Below are positions 31,847-41,528 of a stretch of DNA of 64,000 nucleotides, in pieces. The stretch spans positions 124,001 through 188,000 of the forward strand of contig JAUHXK010000009.1 of the NCBI GenBank assembly GCA_030427405.1. The letters are read 5' to 3'. The DNA comes from Alphaproteobacteria bacterium. GTDB taxonomy: Bacteria > Pseudomonadota > Alphaproteobacteria > Rhodobacterales > Rhodobacteraceae. The position numbers and the translations under genes are program-made. Under the pieces are notes generated by a model. That model was not told the origin of the DNA, made no database searches, and was given only the letters and a program-made list of their open reading frames with translations. Position 1 is the first letter of the stretch; each line of letters starts with the position of its first letter.

Positions 31847-32536
31847 TTACCCCAGCGCATACCCCGCGCCGCGCACTGTCCGAACCGGATCGTTGCCGCC
31901 ATGCTGCGTCAGGGCTTTGCGCAACCGTCCGATATGCACGTCCACGGTTCGCGTATCGACATAGATATCGCGACCCCAGACCCTGTCCAAAAGCTGCTCT
32001 CGGCTCCAGACCCGGCCAGGTTTTTCCATGAATGTGCTCAGCAGCCTGAACTCGGTCGGGCCGAGTTTCAGTGGTTTGCTGTCGCGGCTGACCTTGTGGG
32101 TTTCTGAATCCAGGATGATGTCATCGAATTCCAGCCTGAGCCCAACCGTCGCCGGACGTACGCGGCGCAACTGCGTGCGGACGCGCGCCATCAGTTCAAC
32201 CACCGAATAGGGTTTGACCACATAGTCATCGGCGCCGGTTTCCAGGCCCCGAACCTTGTCCACCTCTTCCGACCGGGCCGATAGCATGATGATCGGAATG
32301 GTTCGGGTGTCTGGCCGCATTTTAAGGCGCCGGCAGACCTCGATCCCGCTAAGGTTGGGCATCATCCAGTCAAGGACGATGATGTCGGGGCTGTCTTCAT
32401 CGACCAGCAACAGCGCTTCGTCGCCGTTGCCGGCCTTGGATACCCGAAACCCTTCGGCTTCGAGGTTGTAGGCCAGCACTTCGCGTTGGGCCAGTTCATC
32501 CTCGACCACCAGTACGGTTGGTTGATCCGCGGACAT
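31847..32536 (-). CDS. phoB: Phosphate regulon response regulator
   Basis: VLVVEDELAQREVLAYNLEAEGF; VLDWMMPNLSGIEVCRRLK; OmpR-type wHTH KLGPTEFRLLSTFMEKPGRVWSREQLLDRVWG; after pstB-phoU. Confidence 0.97.
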   Translation of the reverse strand: MSADQPTVLVVEDELAQREVLAYNLEAEGFRVSKAGNGDEALLLVDEDSPDIIVLDWMMPNLSGIEVCRRLKMRPDTRTIPIIMLSARSEEVDKVRGLETGADDYVVKPYSVVELMARVRTQLRRVRPATVGLRLEFDDIILDSETHKVSRDSKPLKLGPTEFRLLSTFMEKPGRVWSREQLLDRVWGRDIYVDTRTVDVHIGRLRKALTQHGGNDPVRTVRGAGYALG

Positions 32537-32547
32537 GAAACGATCTC

Positions 32548-33249
32548 CTAAACGGTCTGTGACGTCGTATCGGCCTTGGTGCGCGTCTCAGTCGGACGTT
32601 CGCCGGTAACAAGATACACCACCTGTTCCGCAATAGAGGTCACGTGGTCGCCCATGCGTTCGATATTCTTGGCGATGAAATGCAAATGCATGCACGAGGA
32701 TATGTTGCGCGGATCCTCGGCCATAAAGGTCAGAAGTTCGCGGAACAGCCCATTATACATCTGGTCCACTTCGGCGTCGCGTTCGATGACGTCGGCGGCA
32801 AGTTCGGCGTCACGCTGGATATAGGCATCCAGTGCGTCACGCAGCATACGCTCCACTTCACGCGCCATGCGCCGCAGGGCCGCGGCGCTGCCGTCGATAT
32901 GGGAGACTTCTACCAGAACCGAGGTCCGTTTGGCGATATTCTTGGAATAATCCCCGATGCGTTCCAGGTTGCCTGAAACTTTCATCACCGACAGAACCAA
33001 TCGCAGGTCACCAGCCGTGGGCGCGCGCAGCGCAATCACGCGGGCGGCTTCTTCGTTGATCAACTCTTCGAGTGTATCAATGGCGGCGTCGCCCTTGCGG
33101 ACTTGGTCGGCCAACTCTTCGTCCCGCTCTTCCAACGAGCGCGCGGCGCCCATGATCGAGGCTTCGACTAGCCCGCCCATTTTCATGATATGGGCCTGGA
33201 TGGCCTCGAGATCGCGGTCGAACGCGGATGCAATATGTTGTTCGCTCAT
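32548..33249 (-). CDS. phoU: Phosphate signalling protein PhoU
   Basis: Two PhoU repeats (ERIGDYSKNIAKR, ERMGDHVTSIAEQVVYLVTGE). Confidence 0.96.
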   Translation of the reverse strand: MSEQHIASAFDRDLEAIQAHIMKMGGLVEASIMGAARSLEERDEELADQVRKGDAAIDTLEELINEEAARVIALRAPTAGDLRLVLSVMKVSGNLERIGDYSKNIAKRTSVLVEVSHIDGSAAALRRMAREVERMLRDALDAYIQRDAELAADVIERDAEVDQMYNGLFRELLTFMAEDPRNISSCMHLHFIAKNIERMGDHVTSIAEQVVYLVTGERPTETRTKADTTSQTV

Positions 33250-33265
33250 ATCTGAATACCTGCTC

Positions 33266-34063
33266 TCAGCCGATCCGGCCGGTAATGTAGCTTTCCGTGC
33301 GCGGATCAACGGGGTTCGTGAAAATCTGTCCGGTTTCGCCAAACTCGACCAGGTTGCCCAGGTGGAAAAACGCGGTTTTCTGGCTGACGCGGGCCGCCTG
33401 CTGCATCGAGTGCGTCACGATCACGACCGAATACTGGCTGCGCAATTCGTCGATCAGTTCCTCGACTTGCGCGGTGGCAATCGGGTCCAGCGCCGAGCAG
33501 GGTTCGTCCATCAGCAGAACCTCGGGTTCAGTCGCAACGGCACGGGCGATGCACAGACGCTGCTGCTGACCACCCGACAGACCGGTGCCCGGGGCATCCA
33601 GACGGTCTTTGACCTCGTTCCAGATCGCGCCCCGACGCAGGGATTTTTCGACGATCTCGTCCAGCTCGGCCTTGTTCTTGGCCAGGCCGTGAATGCGCGG
33701 CCCATAGGCCACGTTGTCATAGATCGACTTGGGAAACGGGTTCGGCTTCTGGAACACCATCCCGACCTTTGCGCGCAGCTGCACCGGGTCGACGCGCTTG
33801 TCATAGATGTCTTCACCGTCCAGCCGGAACGAGCCTTCGACGCGGGCGACATCAATCGTGTCGTTCATTCGGTTCAGGCAGCGCAGGAATGTCGACTTGC
33901 CGCAACCTGATGGGCCGATAAAGGCGGTGACGGTTTTGTCTTCGATGTCGACATTCACATCTTTGATAGCGTGAGTGTCTCCGTAGTAGACTTGGCAGTC
34001 ACGGCACTCCAGCTTGATTTCGTTCGTGTCCACTTCTCTCTCCACTCGCGACATGTCGTTCAT
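33266..34063 (-). CDS. pstB: Phosphate ABC transporter ATP-binding protein
   Basis: [60 protein letters not shown]. Confidence 0.98.
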   Translation of the reverse strand: MNDMSRVEREVDTNEIKLECRDCQVYYGDTHAIKDVNVDIEDKTVTAFIGPSGCGKSTFLRCLNRMNDTIDVARVEGSFRLDGEDIYDKRVDPVQLRAKVGMVFQKPNPFPKSIYDNVAYGPRIHGLAKNKAELDEIVEKSLRRGAIWNEVKDRLDAPGTGLSGGQQQRLCIARAVATEPEVLLMDEPCSALDPIATAQVEELIDELRSQYSVVIVTHSMQQAARVSQKTAFFHLGNLVEFGETGQIFTNPVDPRTESYITGRIG

Positions 34064-34078
34064 TGTTCAGGCCCCTTT

Positions 34079-35410
34079 TTACCAGCGGCGTTCAAAGCGG
34101 CGGCGCAGGATGATAGCGATTATATTCATCGACAGCAGGAAAATCAGAAGAATGATAATCCCGCCCCATGCCTTTTCATAAAACCCGACATCCGCCCGCG
34201 CAGCCCAGGTATAGATCTGGGCCGGCATGGCCGAGTTGGGCTCGGTAAACCCGGCAAGAAAACCGTCAGGGTATCCACGGGCCACGAACCCGACCATCCC
34301 GATCAGCAGCAGTGGCGCGGTCTCGCCAAGTGCCTGCGCCAGTCCGATGATGGTACCGGTCAGGATGCCGGGGGCCGCCAGCGGCAGCACATGGTGGAAT
34401 ACCGCCTGCATCTTCGAGGCCCCTACCCCAAGCGCCGCATCGCGGATCGACGGCGGAACCGCCTTGAGCGATGCGCGGGTCGAGATGATGATCGTCGGCA
34501 GGGTCATCAGGGTCAGCACCAGCCCCCCGACCAGGGGTGCCGATTGCGGCAGGTGCATGAACTGGATGAACACGGCCAGACCCAGGATACCGAAGACGAT
34601 CGACGGAACAGCGGCCAGGTTCGAAATGTTCACCTCGATCAGGTCGGTAAACCGGTTCTGCGGCGCGAATTCTTCCAGATAGATCGACGCGGCCACACCA
34701 ATGGGCAGCGACAGGCCAAGGACAACCAGCATCATGAAGAATGATCCCACGACCGAGGCACCAATCCCGGCACCGCCCGGATTGTCCACGCCAGAATCCG
34801 CCCCGGTGATAAAGGGCCAGTTGAACGCCTGTTTGACGATCCCGGCCTCTTCCAGTGCATCAACAAGGTCCAGGTCGCTTTTCTGCAGGAACCGGCTGTC
34901 CTGCATGGTATCACGGGACACGCGGCCTTTGAAATACCCGTCCACCCGGCTTGACGCGGTCAGGTCAAACGCGACCGGTTCGCCGATCTTGTCGGGATTG
35001 TCGCTGTAGAATGTGCGGATGGTTCCGCCGACTTTGCCCAAAAGACGCTCGATGGCGGCCTCGTCGACCGCGACATTCAATCCGCGCTCATCCAGCTCGG
35101 ATTTCAGGGCGGCAATGAACAGGTTCGAATAGGCCTTGGTCTTGAACAACTCGCCTTCGGCTTCGGTGCGCTGCGCCTCGGTCAGGGTGAAATCGACACT
35201 TATGACCGTGCGTTTGAAGGCGGGTATCCCTTCGGACAGGATGGATGTGAACAGAACCACCAGAAAGAACAGGCCTGTTGCAATGGCCGCAATCCCATAG
35301 GCGCGGAACCGTTTTTCGGCATTGGCCCGTTTGCGCGTGTGCGCGTCCGTGGCCGTCAGCGAAACAGAGTGGCGGCCCGTTTCGGGGGTCTGCATGCTTG
35401 CGTCGGTCAT
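34079..35410 (-). CDS. pstA: Phosphate ABC transporter permease PstA with large N-terminal periplasmic insertion (DUF3333-like)
   Basis: PstA core GVAASIYLEEFAPQNRFTDLIEVNISNLAAVPSIVFGILGLAVF plus ~150-aa non-membrane insertion after TM1. Confidence 0.95.
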   Translation of the reverse strand: MTDASMQTPETGRHSVSLTATDAHTRKRANAEKRFRAYGIAAIATGLFFLVVLFTSILSEGIPAFKRTVISVDFTLTEAQRTEAEGELFKTKAYSNLFIAALKSELDERGLNVAVDEAAIERLLGKVGGTIRTFYSDNPDKIGEPVAFDLTASSRVDGYFKGRVSRDTMQDSRFLQKSDLDLVDALEEAGIVKQAFNWPFITGADSGVDNPGGAGIGASVVGSFFMMLVVLGLSLPIGVAASIYLEEFAPQNRFTDLIEVNISNLAAVPSIVFGILGLAVFIQFMHLPQSAPLVGGLVLTLMTLPTIIISTRASLKAVPPSIRDAALGVGASKMQAVFHHVLPLAAPGILTGTIIGLAQALGETAPLLLIGMVGFVARGYPDGFLAGFTEPNSAMPAQIYTWAARADVGFYEKAWGGIIILLIFLLSMNIIAIILRRRFERRW

Positions 35411-36879
35411 TCGTACTGCTCCCGGTACTTGCGCACGATGTAGAGGGCAAAGATATTGAGCCCCAGTGTCAGGATGAACAGGGTCATCCCCAGGGCAAAG
35501 GCCACCAGCGCCTCGGGCGAGGCAAAATCCGCGTCCCCGGTCAACTGGCTGACGATTTTGGCCGTGACGGTGGTCATGGCTTCGAATGGGTTAAGGCTCA
35601 GGCGGGCGGCTGCGCCAGCGCCGAGAACCACGATCATGGTTTCCCCGATGGCCCGCGACGCGGCCAGAAGGATGGCGCCGACAATCCCCGGCAACGCGGC
35701 CGGAAGAACGACCTGGCGGATGGTTTCGGATTGCGTGGCACCCAGACCGTAAGACCCATCCCGCATGGCCTGCGGAACAGCGTTGATGATGTCGTCCGAC
35801 AGCGACGAGACAAACGGGATCAGCATGATCCCCATCACCAGACCCGCGGTCATGACCGCCGTGCCCGCTTTCATCCAGCCCAGCCCGTCATCGCCAAAGA
35901 CGCTCAGCAAAAGGGGCCCGACGGTCAGCAGCGCAAACAAGCCGTAGACGATGGTCGGGATACCGGCCAGCACCTCAAGCAGAGGTTTGGCAAAGGCGCG
36001 GACCTTTGGAGAGGCGTATTCGCTCAGGTAGATCGCCGCGAAAAGGCCGATTGGCACAGCGACCAACAGCGCCACGAGCGAGATGTAGAAGGTGCCCCAC
36101 AGCAAGGGCAGGATGCCCAAAGATGACGACCCGCCGCGCCCCGAAAAACTGGGCGCCCAGGTTTTGCCAAAAAAGAAATCCGTTGCCGGGTACAGCTTGA
36201 AGAATTCCCAGGTGTTGAACACCAGCGAAAGAACGATCCCGACCGTTGTCAAAATCGCGATGGATGCAGCGCCCAGCAACAGAATGCGGATACCCTGCTC
36301 GACCACGTTGCGCGCACGGTATTCCGAATGCGTCTGAAACAGGCTGAACACCGCGCCGGCGATCGCCACCACGATCACCGCTATGGACATGATCTTGTAA
36401 CCGGAGGCCGTCATAACCCGGTATCCCTGCGCGGCGCGCAGAACCGGTTGCGTGATCTCGGATGTCACGACCTGACCCGCATCCTTCAGGCGCTGGGTCA
36501 TGTCCGCTGCATCGGCCTGGGCGTCGCGGGCCTCGGTTTCGGCGATCTGTCCCTGCGCCACGGCATTGTCCAGCCCGTCGGCGGTGCGGCGGACTTCGGC
36601 CATGACCAGGCTGTGGGACGACCCTTCCTTGATGGCGGTGTCAGGGATCATCCCGGAAATCTGGGAATTTACGTAAAGCGGCTGCGCCAACAGCCAGATA
36701 ATCAACAGACCAAAGGCCGGTACGACCGTCTTCAGCGCGACATTTGCCCCATAGAATGTGGGCAAGGAATGCAGGTTTCGGCTGTCGCCCCCCGCGCTCT
36801 GAAGCGCGCGCGACCGCCCGAGTACATACCCGACGGCGGCGATTGCAATGACGATCAGGAAAAGCCAAAGGATTGGCAT
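35407..36879 (-). CDS. pstC: Phosphate ABC transporter permease PstC (extended)
   Basis: LFAAIYLSEYASPKVRAFAKPLLEVLAGIPTIVYGLFALLTVGPLL; overlaps pstA start; extended N-terminal half. Confidence 0.95.
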   Translation of the reverse strand: MPILWLFLIVIAIAAVGYVLGRSRALQSAGGDSRNLHSLPTFYGANVALKTVVPAFGLLIIWLLAQPLYVNSQISGMIPDTAIKEGSSHSLVMAEVRRTADGLDNAVAQGQIAETEARDAQADAADMTQRLKDAGQVVTSEITQPVLRAAQGYRVMTASGYKIMSIAVIVVAIAGAVFSLFQTHSEYRARNVVEQGIRILLLGAASIAILTTVGIVLSLVFNTWEFFKLYPATDFFFGKTWAPSFSGRGGSSSLGILPLLWGTFYISLVALLVAVPIGLFAAIYLSEYASPKVRAFAKPLLEVLAGIPTIVYGLFALLTVGPLLLSVFGDDGLGWMKAGTAVMTAGLVMGIMLIPFVSSLSDDIINAVPQAMRDGSYGLGATQSETIRQVVLPAALPGIVGAILLAASRAIGETMIVVLGAGAAARLSLNPFEAMTTVTAKIVSQLTGDADFASPEALVAFALGMTLFILTLGLNIFALYIVRKYREQYE

Positions 36880-36922
36880 GACACCCTCTCAGGTCTGGTT
36901 TTGGGAAAAATTCGGGGCGCTG

Positions 36923-36949
36923 AGAGGGCGGCGGGTCGCGCCGCCCTCT
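36923..36949 (-). promoter_or_regulatory. Intercistronic stem-loop between pstS and pstC
   Basis: Perfect 11-bp stem AGAGGGCGGCG/CGCCGCCCTCT, no T-run. Confidence 0.65.
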
Positions 36950-36973
36950 GGGCTGTTCAAACCAAAGGCGGAC

Positions 36974-38014
36974 TTAGCTGTCCGAACCCAGGGTTACTTC
37001 GTTGGCAATCGCATCCTGGGTCGCGGCCAGTTCAGGGTCGGCAACCAGGCCATAGTTGGCCAGCGGGCCCGAACCACCTGCGATCTCGTCAGCGGTGAAG
37101 AACTGAGCGTATTCTTTCAGGCCGGGGATCACGCCGATATGCGCTTTCTTGACATAGAAGAACAGCGGGCGCGAAACAGGGTATTCACCCGACGCGATGG
37201 TCTCGGTCGAAGGCGATACGCCGCCCATGGTGGCGACTTTCAGCTTGTCGGTGTTGTTCTCATAGAACGCCAGGCCGAACACGCCGATGCCGTTGGGGTT
37301 GGTGTCGATGCGCGCCAGGGTCTCGGTATAGTCACCGTCGATATCCACCGACTTGCCATCAGTGCGGACGTCCAGGCAGGCATCTTCGGCGTCATCTTCG
37401 CTCATGCCACCGGCAACCATGGCTTCCATTGCGCCGGTCGCTTCGCAGCCTTCCAGCAGAACCTTGTCTTCGAACACTTCACGGGTGCCGTGCTTGGTGC
37501 CGGGGATGAACATGGCGATTTCCACGTCGGGCAGGTCGGCGTTGAATTCGGCCCAGCTGTTGAAGCTGTTGTCGACCAGAGCGCCGTCTTTCATGACTTT
37601 CGAGCCGATTGCGTTATAGATGTCGGCAGGCTGGAACGCGGTGAAGGCCGGGCCGGACTGCTGGCTTGCAAAGACGATGCCGTCATAACCGATGCGCACT
37701 TCCATGATGTCGGTGACACCGTTTTCGGCGCAGGCTTTGATTTCTTTTTCGCGGATGGCGCGCGATGCGTTTGCAACGTCGATGGTGTTTTCGCCAACGC
37801 CTTCACAGAAACGCTTGAGGCCAGCCGAGGAACCGCCCGATTCAACAACCGGTGTCGGGAAATCGGTGTTTTCGCCGAACAGTTCGGCAACGATCGAAGC
37901 GTAGGGCAGCACGGTCGACGAACCAGCAACCTGGACGTTGTCGCGCGCAGCGGCTGCGGTGGCCGATACGGCAGCAATGGCAATGGCAGAAGCCGACAGT
38001 TTCACAAAGGACAT
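36974..38014 (-). CDS. pstS: Phosphate-binding periplasmic protein PstS
   Basis: VAGSSTVLPYASIVAELFGENTDFPTPVVESGGSSAGLKRFCEGVGENTIDVANASR. Confidence 0.96.
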   Translation of the reverse strand: MSFVKLSASAIAIAAVSATAAAARDNVQVAGSSTVLPYASIVAELFGENTDFPTPVVESGGSSAGLKRFCEGVGENTIDVANASRAIREKEIKACAENGVTDIMEVRIGYDGIVFASQQSGPAFTAFQPADIYNAIGSKVMKDGALVDNSFNSWAEFNADLPDVEIAMFIPGTKHGTREVFEDKVLLEGCEATGAMEAMVAGGMSEDDAEDACLDVRTDGKSVDIDGDYTETLARIDTNPNGIGVFGLAFYENNTDKLKVATMGGVSPSTETIASGEYPVSRPLFFYVKKAHIGVIPGLKEYAQFFTADEIAGGSGPLANYGLVADPELAATQDAIANEVTLGSDS

Positions 38015-38098
38015 TTCAGTCTCCTTGGTAGAGAAGTGTTCATGATCACCCCCATGATGATCCTGGCCGAACCCCTAGGGGCCTTGGGCAAAGCTTTT

Positions 38099-38127
38099 GT
38101 GACACCAACGTAACAGTTTTATGACAA
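38099..38127 (-). promoter_or_regulatory. Triple Pho-box direct repeat upstream of pstS
   Basis: Minus strand TTGTCAT-AAAA-CTGTTAC-GTTG-GTGTCAC: three 7-mers with 11-bp period. Confidence 0.75.
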
Positions 38128-38200
38128 GGAACGTCTTTTTGGGTTTTTACCTCAGGTCAGTCGCATCCAACCGCGTGAGGTCTCAGGGCGATAGCGCCCG

Positions 38201-39259
38201 TCAATTCCCGGCCTGGCGCGGCAGGATGACGGTAAACACCGTGCCCTTGCCCAAGTCGCTTTCGACCCGCAGGCGGCCCCGGTGACGGTTGACGATGTGC
38301 TTGACGATGGCCAACCCCAGACCGGTGCCCCCCAATTGCCGCGAGCGGTGGCTGTCGGCGCGGTAGAATCTTTCGGTCAGGCGCGGCAGGTGCTGGGGGT
38401 CTATGCCCGGCCCCTTGTCGACCACCTGAATGCGCGCCGCCGGGCCACGCATGGCGGCATCACGGTCTGATATGGTGACGCGAATATCGACGCTGCCACC
38501 GCTGCCGCCATATTTGATCCCATTCTCGACAAGGTTGGTAAAAACCTGTCGCAGCTGATCGCTGTCGCCTTTCACCAGTACCGGCTCATCAGGCGCCTTC
38601 AGGCCAAGCTCGACCTTGGCGCCTTCAGCCAACGGGCGCAGGGAATCCAGTGTTGAGGCCAGCAGGCCTTTCAGGTCCAGGTCATTTTTGGGACGTATAC
38701 GTTCCTGGCTTTCGACCCGGTTCAGCGACAGCAGGTCGCCCACCAGCCGGTTCATGCGGCTGGCTTCTTCGTCCATGATCTGCAAGAACCTGTCGCGCGC
38801 CCCCGGATCGTCACGCGCCGGGCCACGCAGGGTTTCGATGAACCCCATCAACGCGGTCAGCGGAGTTCGCAACTCGTGGCTGACATTGGTCACAAAGTCC
38901 CGACGCATCTGGCTGGCCTGTTCCATATGCGTGATATCCTGAAAGATCGCCAGAACCGCCCCGCCCGAGGCTGCGCCAACGCCGTTCATGTATCGGCACT
39001 TGAATTCGAATGTGGTGTCCTGTGCACCGTCATTGGCAAGGTGGCGTGTTGTTGCGGGACCCTTGGTGCGCAGGCTTTGCTCCAACGCTTCGATGACCTG
39101 GGGTTGCCGCAGGATCGTCGCGAAATGGCGGCCAGTGATGTTTTGGCCCAAAAGGGTCTTGGCATCCGTATTCGTCGCAATGATCCGTTCGGTCTGGTCC
39201 ACAACCAGGGCCGGCATCGGGATGGCCGACACGAATTCGGCAAGCAACTCTTTGGACAT
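38201..39259 (-). CDS. phoR: PhoR-like sensor histidine kinase lacking transmembrane segments
   Basis: PAS FVSAIPMPALVVDQTERIIATN, H-box FVTNVSHELRTPLTALMGFIETL, HATPase_c GGTGLGLAIVKHIV; upstream of pstS. Confidence 0.93.
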   Translation of the reverse strand: MSKELLAEFVSAIPMPALVVDQTERIIATNTDAKTLLGQNITGRHFATILRQPQVIEALEQSLRTKGPATTRHLANDGAQDTTFEFKCRYMNGVGAASGGAVLAIFQDITHMEQASQMRRDFVTNVSHELRTPLTALMGFIETLRGPARDDPGARDRFLQIMDEEASRMNRLVGDLLSLNRVESQERIRPKNDLDLKGLLASTLDSLRPLAEGAKVELGLKAPDEPVLVKGDSDQLRQVFTNLVENGIKYGGSGGSVDIRVTISDRDAAMRGPAARIQVVDKGPGIDPQHLPRLTERFYRADSHRSRQLGGTGLGLAIVKHIVNRHRGRLRVESDLGKGTVFTVILPRQAGN

Positions 39260-39266
39260 GGTTGGG

Positions 39267-39809
39267 CTATCGCGCGTCTGTTTCAAAAGGAACCGGTACC
39301 AGGCTGTCCCGGAATCGGCGCATGTTCTCCTGATAATGTAACGCGCTCATTTCAATCCGCTGAACGGCGGCGTCATCAAGTGTGCGCACGACCTTGCCCG
39401 GCGCCCCCATGACCAGCGAATTGTCCGGTATTTCCTTGCCCTCGGTAATCAACGCCCCCGCACCGATCAGGCAGTTCCGCCCGATTTTTGCGCCGTTCAG
39501 CACGATCGCCCCCATGCCGATCAGGCTGTTGTCGCCAATCGTACAGCCATGCAGCATCACTTTGTGGCCGATGGTACAGTTGCGGCCGATGGTCAACGGA
39601 AAGCCCGCGTCGATATGCATGACGCAGTTCTCCTGGACATTGCTGCCCTGCCCGACCCGTATCTCTTCGTGATCGGCGCGGATGGTGCAGCCAAACCAGA
39701 CCGAGGCGCCCTGTTCCAGCACCACCTTGCCCACCAGATTTGCATCCGGGGCGACCCAGGTATCGGCGTGAATTTGCGGCACATGCGGCCCCAATGCGTA
39801 AACGGTCAT
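39267..39809 (-). CDS. Gamma-carbonic-anhydrase-like hexapeptide-repeat protein
   Basis: [88 protein letters not shown]. Confidence 0.93.
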   Translation of the reverse strand: MTVYALGPHVPQIHADTWVAPDANLVGKVVLEQGASVWFGCTIRADHEEIRVGQGSNVQENCVMHIDAGFPLTIGRNCTIGHKVMLHGCTIGDNSLIGMGAIVLNGAKIGRNCLIGAGALITEGKEIPDNSLVMGAPGKVVRTLDDAAVQRIEMSALHYQENMRRFRDSLVPVPFETDAR

Positions 39810-40447
39810 GACATTGCCTCGAATTCGCTTTGCAGGGTGCGGACATGGTTTTGCAGCTTGGGCTGCTGAATTCTGCGCATGCGCTCAGCGCTGACGATCG
39901 TCCTCAGCTTTTCTTCGGTTGAATCCAGATCATCATTGACCAGAACATAGTCATAATACCCCCAGTGGCTGATCTCGTCCCAGCTTTTCAGCATGCGGCG
40001 CGCGATCACGTCTTCGGAATCCTGGCCGCGTGTTTCAAGACGGCGGCGCAGTTCGCGAATGGACGGCGGAAGGATAAAGATCGACAGCGCGTGCTTGCCC
40101 AGTTCGGAATTGCGGATCTGAACCTCGCCCTGCCAATCCACGTCGAACAGTACATCCCGCCCGGCCTCGATGGATTGGCGCACTGGCCCTGCGGGTGATC
40201 CGTAGAAGTTCCCGAACACATGCGCATGTTCCAGCATCTGACCTGAGGCAACCTGCTGTTTGAAACTTTCCTCGCTCAGAAAGTAATACTCACGCCCATG
40301 TTCTTCGCCGTCGCGGGGCGCGCGGGTCGTGGCCGAAACCGAAAACTCCAGCGCGGGGTCCCAGGACATGAGCCGACGCGCCAGCGTGGATTTCCCCGCG
40401 CCCGATGGCGACGACAGGATGATTAAAAGACCTCGGCGATCCGTCAT
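39806..40447 (-). CDS. gmk: Guanylate kinase
   Basis: [47 protein letters not shown]. Confidence 0.97.
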   Translation of the reverse strand: MTDRRGLLIILSSPSGAGKSTLARRLMSWDPALEFSVSATTRAPRDGEEHGREYYFLSEESFKQQVASGQMLEHAHVFGNFYGSPAGPVRQSIEAGRDVLFDVDWQGEVQIRNSELGKHALSIFILPPSIRELRRRLETRGQDSEDVIARRMLKSWDEISHWGYYDYVLVNDDLDSTEEKLRTIVSAERMRRIQQPKLQNHVRTLQSEFEAMS

Positions 40448-40464
40448 GTCATGTGTCCTTGTAT

Positions 40465-41355
40465 TTATTCGACATTCTGCACTTGCTCGCGCAATTGGTC
40501 TATCACCGCCTTCAACTCCAGGCCAACAGCCGTCAGGTCCGAGTTCTGGGACTTGGAGCACAATGTGTTGGCTTCGCGGTTGAACTCCTGCATCAGGAAG
40601 TCCAGCTTTCGACCCACGGCGCCGTCCTGGTTCAGCAAGGTGCGGGCCGCGGCGACATGGGCCGACAGCCTGTCGATCTCTTCGGTAATATCGGATTTGA
40701 CCGCGATCAGCGCCAGTTCCTGTGCAACCCGGTCCGGGTCGGCACCCTGGCTGTTATCCAGCACCAGTTTCAGGTTTTCCCGCAGCGCGTCGGCCATTGC
40801 GGCCTTGCGCTTTTCGGCCAGGTCGGCTGCGGAGGTGGTCAGCTGTTCAATTGTGTCCAACTGTGCGTTCAGGATGGTGGCCAATGCCGTGCCCTCGGAT
40901 TGGCGCATGTCCAGGAACGCCGCCAGCAGCCCCGAAAACGCGGATGTCAGATGCGCCACAAGCGGTGCCGGGTCATCGCTGTCGGTTCCGGCTTCCATGA
41001 CCCCCTTCAGCGAAAGCAGATCCGACGCCCGGGATTGCACCAGCGACACCCCGCGTTCGGCGGCCAGCGCCTCGGTGCGGGCAAGCGCATTCAGAATCGT
41101 GGCGACAGCGGTTTCGTCCAGGGCAAAATCGGCGGTCGTGTCGTCGCGGCTCAGACGCAGGGACAGGGTCACGTTGCCGCGCCGTACCTGCTTGGACAAC
41201 TCTGCCCTCAGCGCCGCCTCAAGGCCGGTCAGCCAGTCCGGCACCCGAACCCGCATGTCCAGGCCCTTGCCGTTGACACTGCGCAGTTCCCAGCTCCAGC
41301 TATGAGCGCCAAAGCTTCCCTTGCCCGAGGCAAACCCGGTCATGGATCTGATCAT
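40465..41355 (-). CDS. yicC: YicC/YloC-family endoribonuclease-like protein
   Basis: [13 protein letters not shown]...[21 protein letters not shown]-terminal [44 protein letters not shown]. Confidence 0.95.
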   Translation of the reverse strand: MIRSMTGFASGKGSFGAHSWSWELRSVNGKGLDMRVRVPDWLTGLEAALRAELSKQVRRGNVTLSLRLSRDDTTADFALDETAVATILNALARTEALAAERGVSLVQSRASDLLSLKGVMEAGTDSDDPAPLVAHLTSAFSGLLAAFLDMRQSEGTALATILNAQLDTIEQLTTSAADLAEKRKAAMADALRENLKLVLDNSQGADPDRVAQELALIAVKSDITEEIDRLSAHVAAARTLLNQDGAVGRKLDFLMQEFNREANTLCSKSQNSDLTAVGLELKAVIDQLREQVQNVE

Positions 41356-41453
41356 ACCTGCCCTTTCCTGCGTGTATCGCCCGTTTGGCGCACCTAATGC
41401 CATCCCCGGCCCCAGAGCAAGAGTTTGCTGAGTTTGCCCCTGATCGGCCCGGG

Positions 41454-41468
41454 TTAACCATTCGTTAA
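41454..41468. promoter_or_regulatory. CtrA-box consensus TTAA-N7-TTAA upstream of PAS-domain gene
   Basis: TTAACCATTCGTTAA, exact match to TTAA-N7-TTAA, ~60 bp before the start codon. Confidence 0.6.
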
Positions 41469-41528
41469 AGAATTGATCCAAAATTGAATCAACCCGTGCC
41501 AGACTGATCATCACAAGGCGGGTCATCC

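Noticed and set aside
34227-38113. Long plus-strand ORFs opposite pst genes (e.g. 35278-36126, 36848-38113)
   Set aside because: Antisense to strongly supported pstA/pstC/pstS; no recognisable domains
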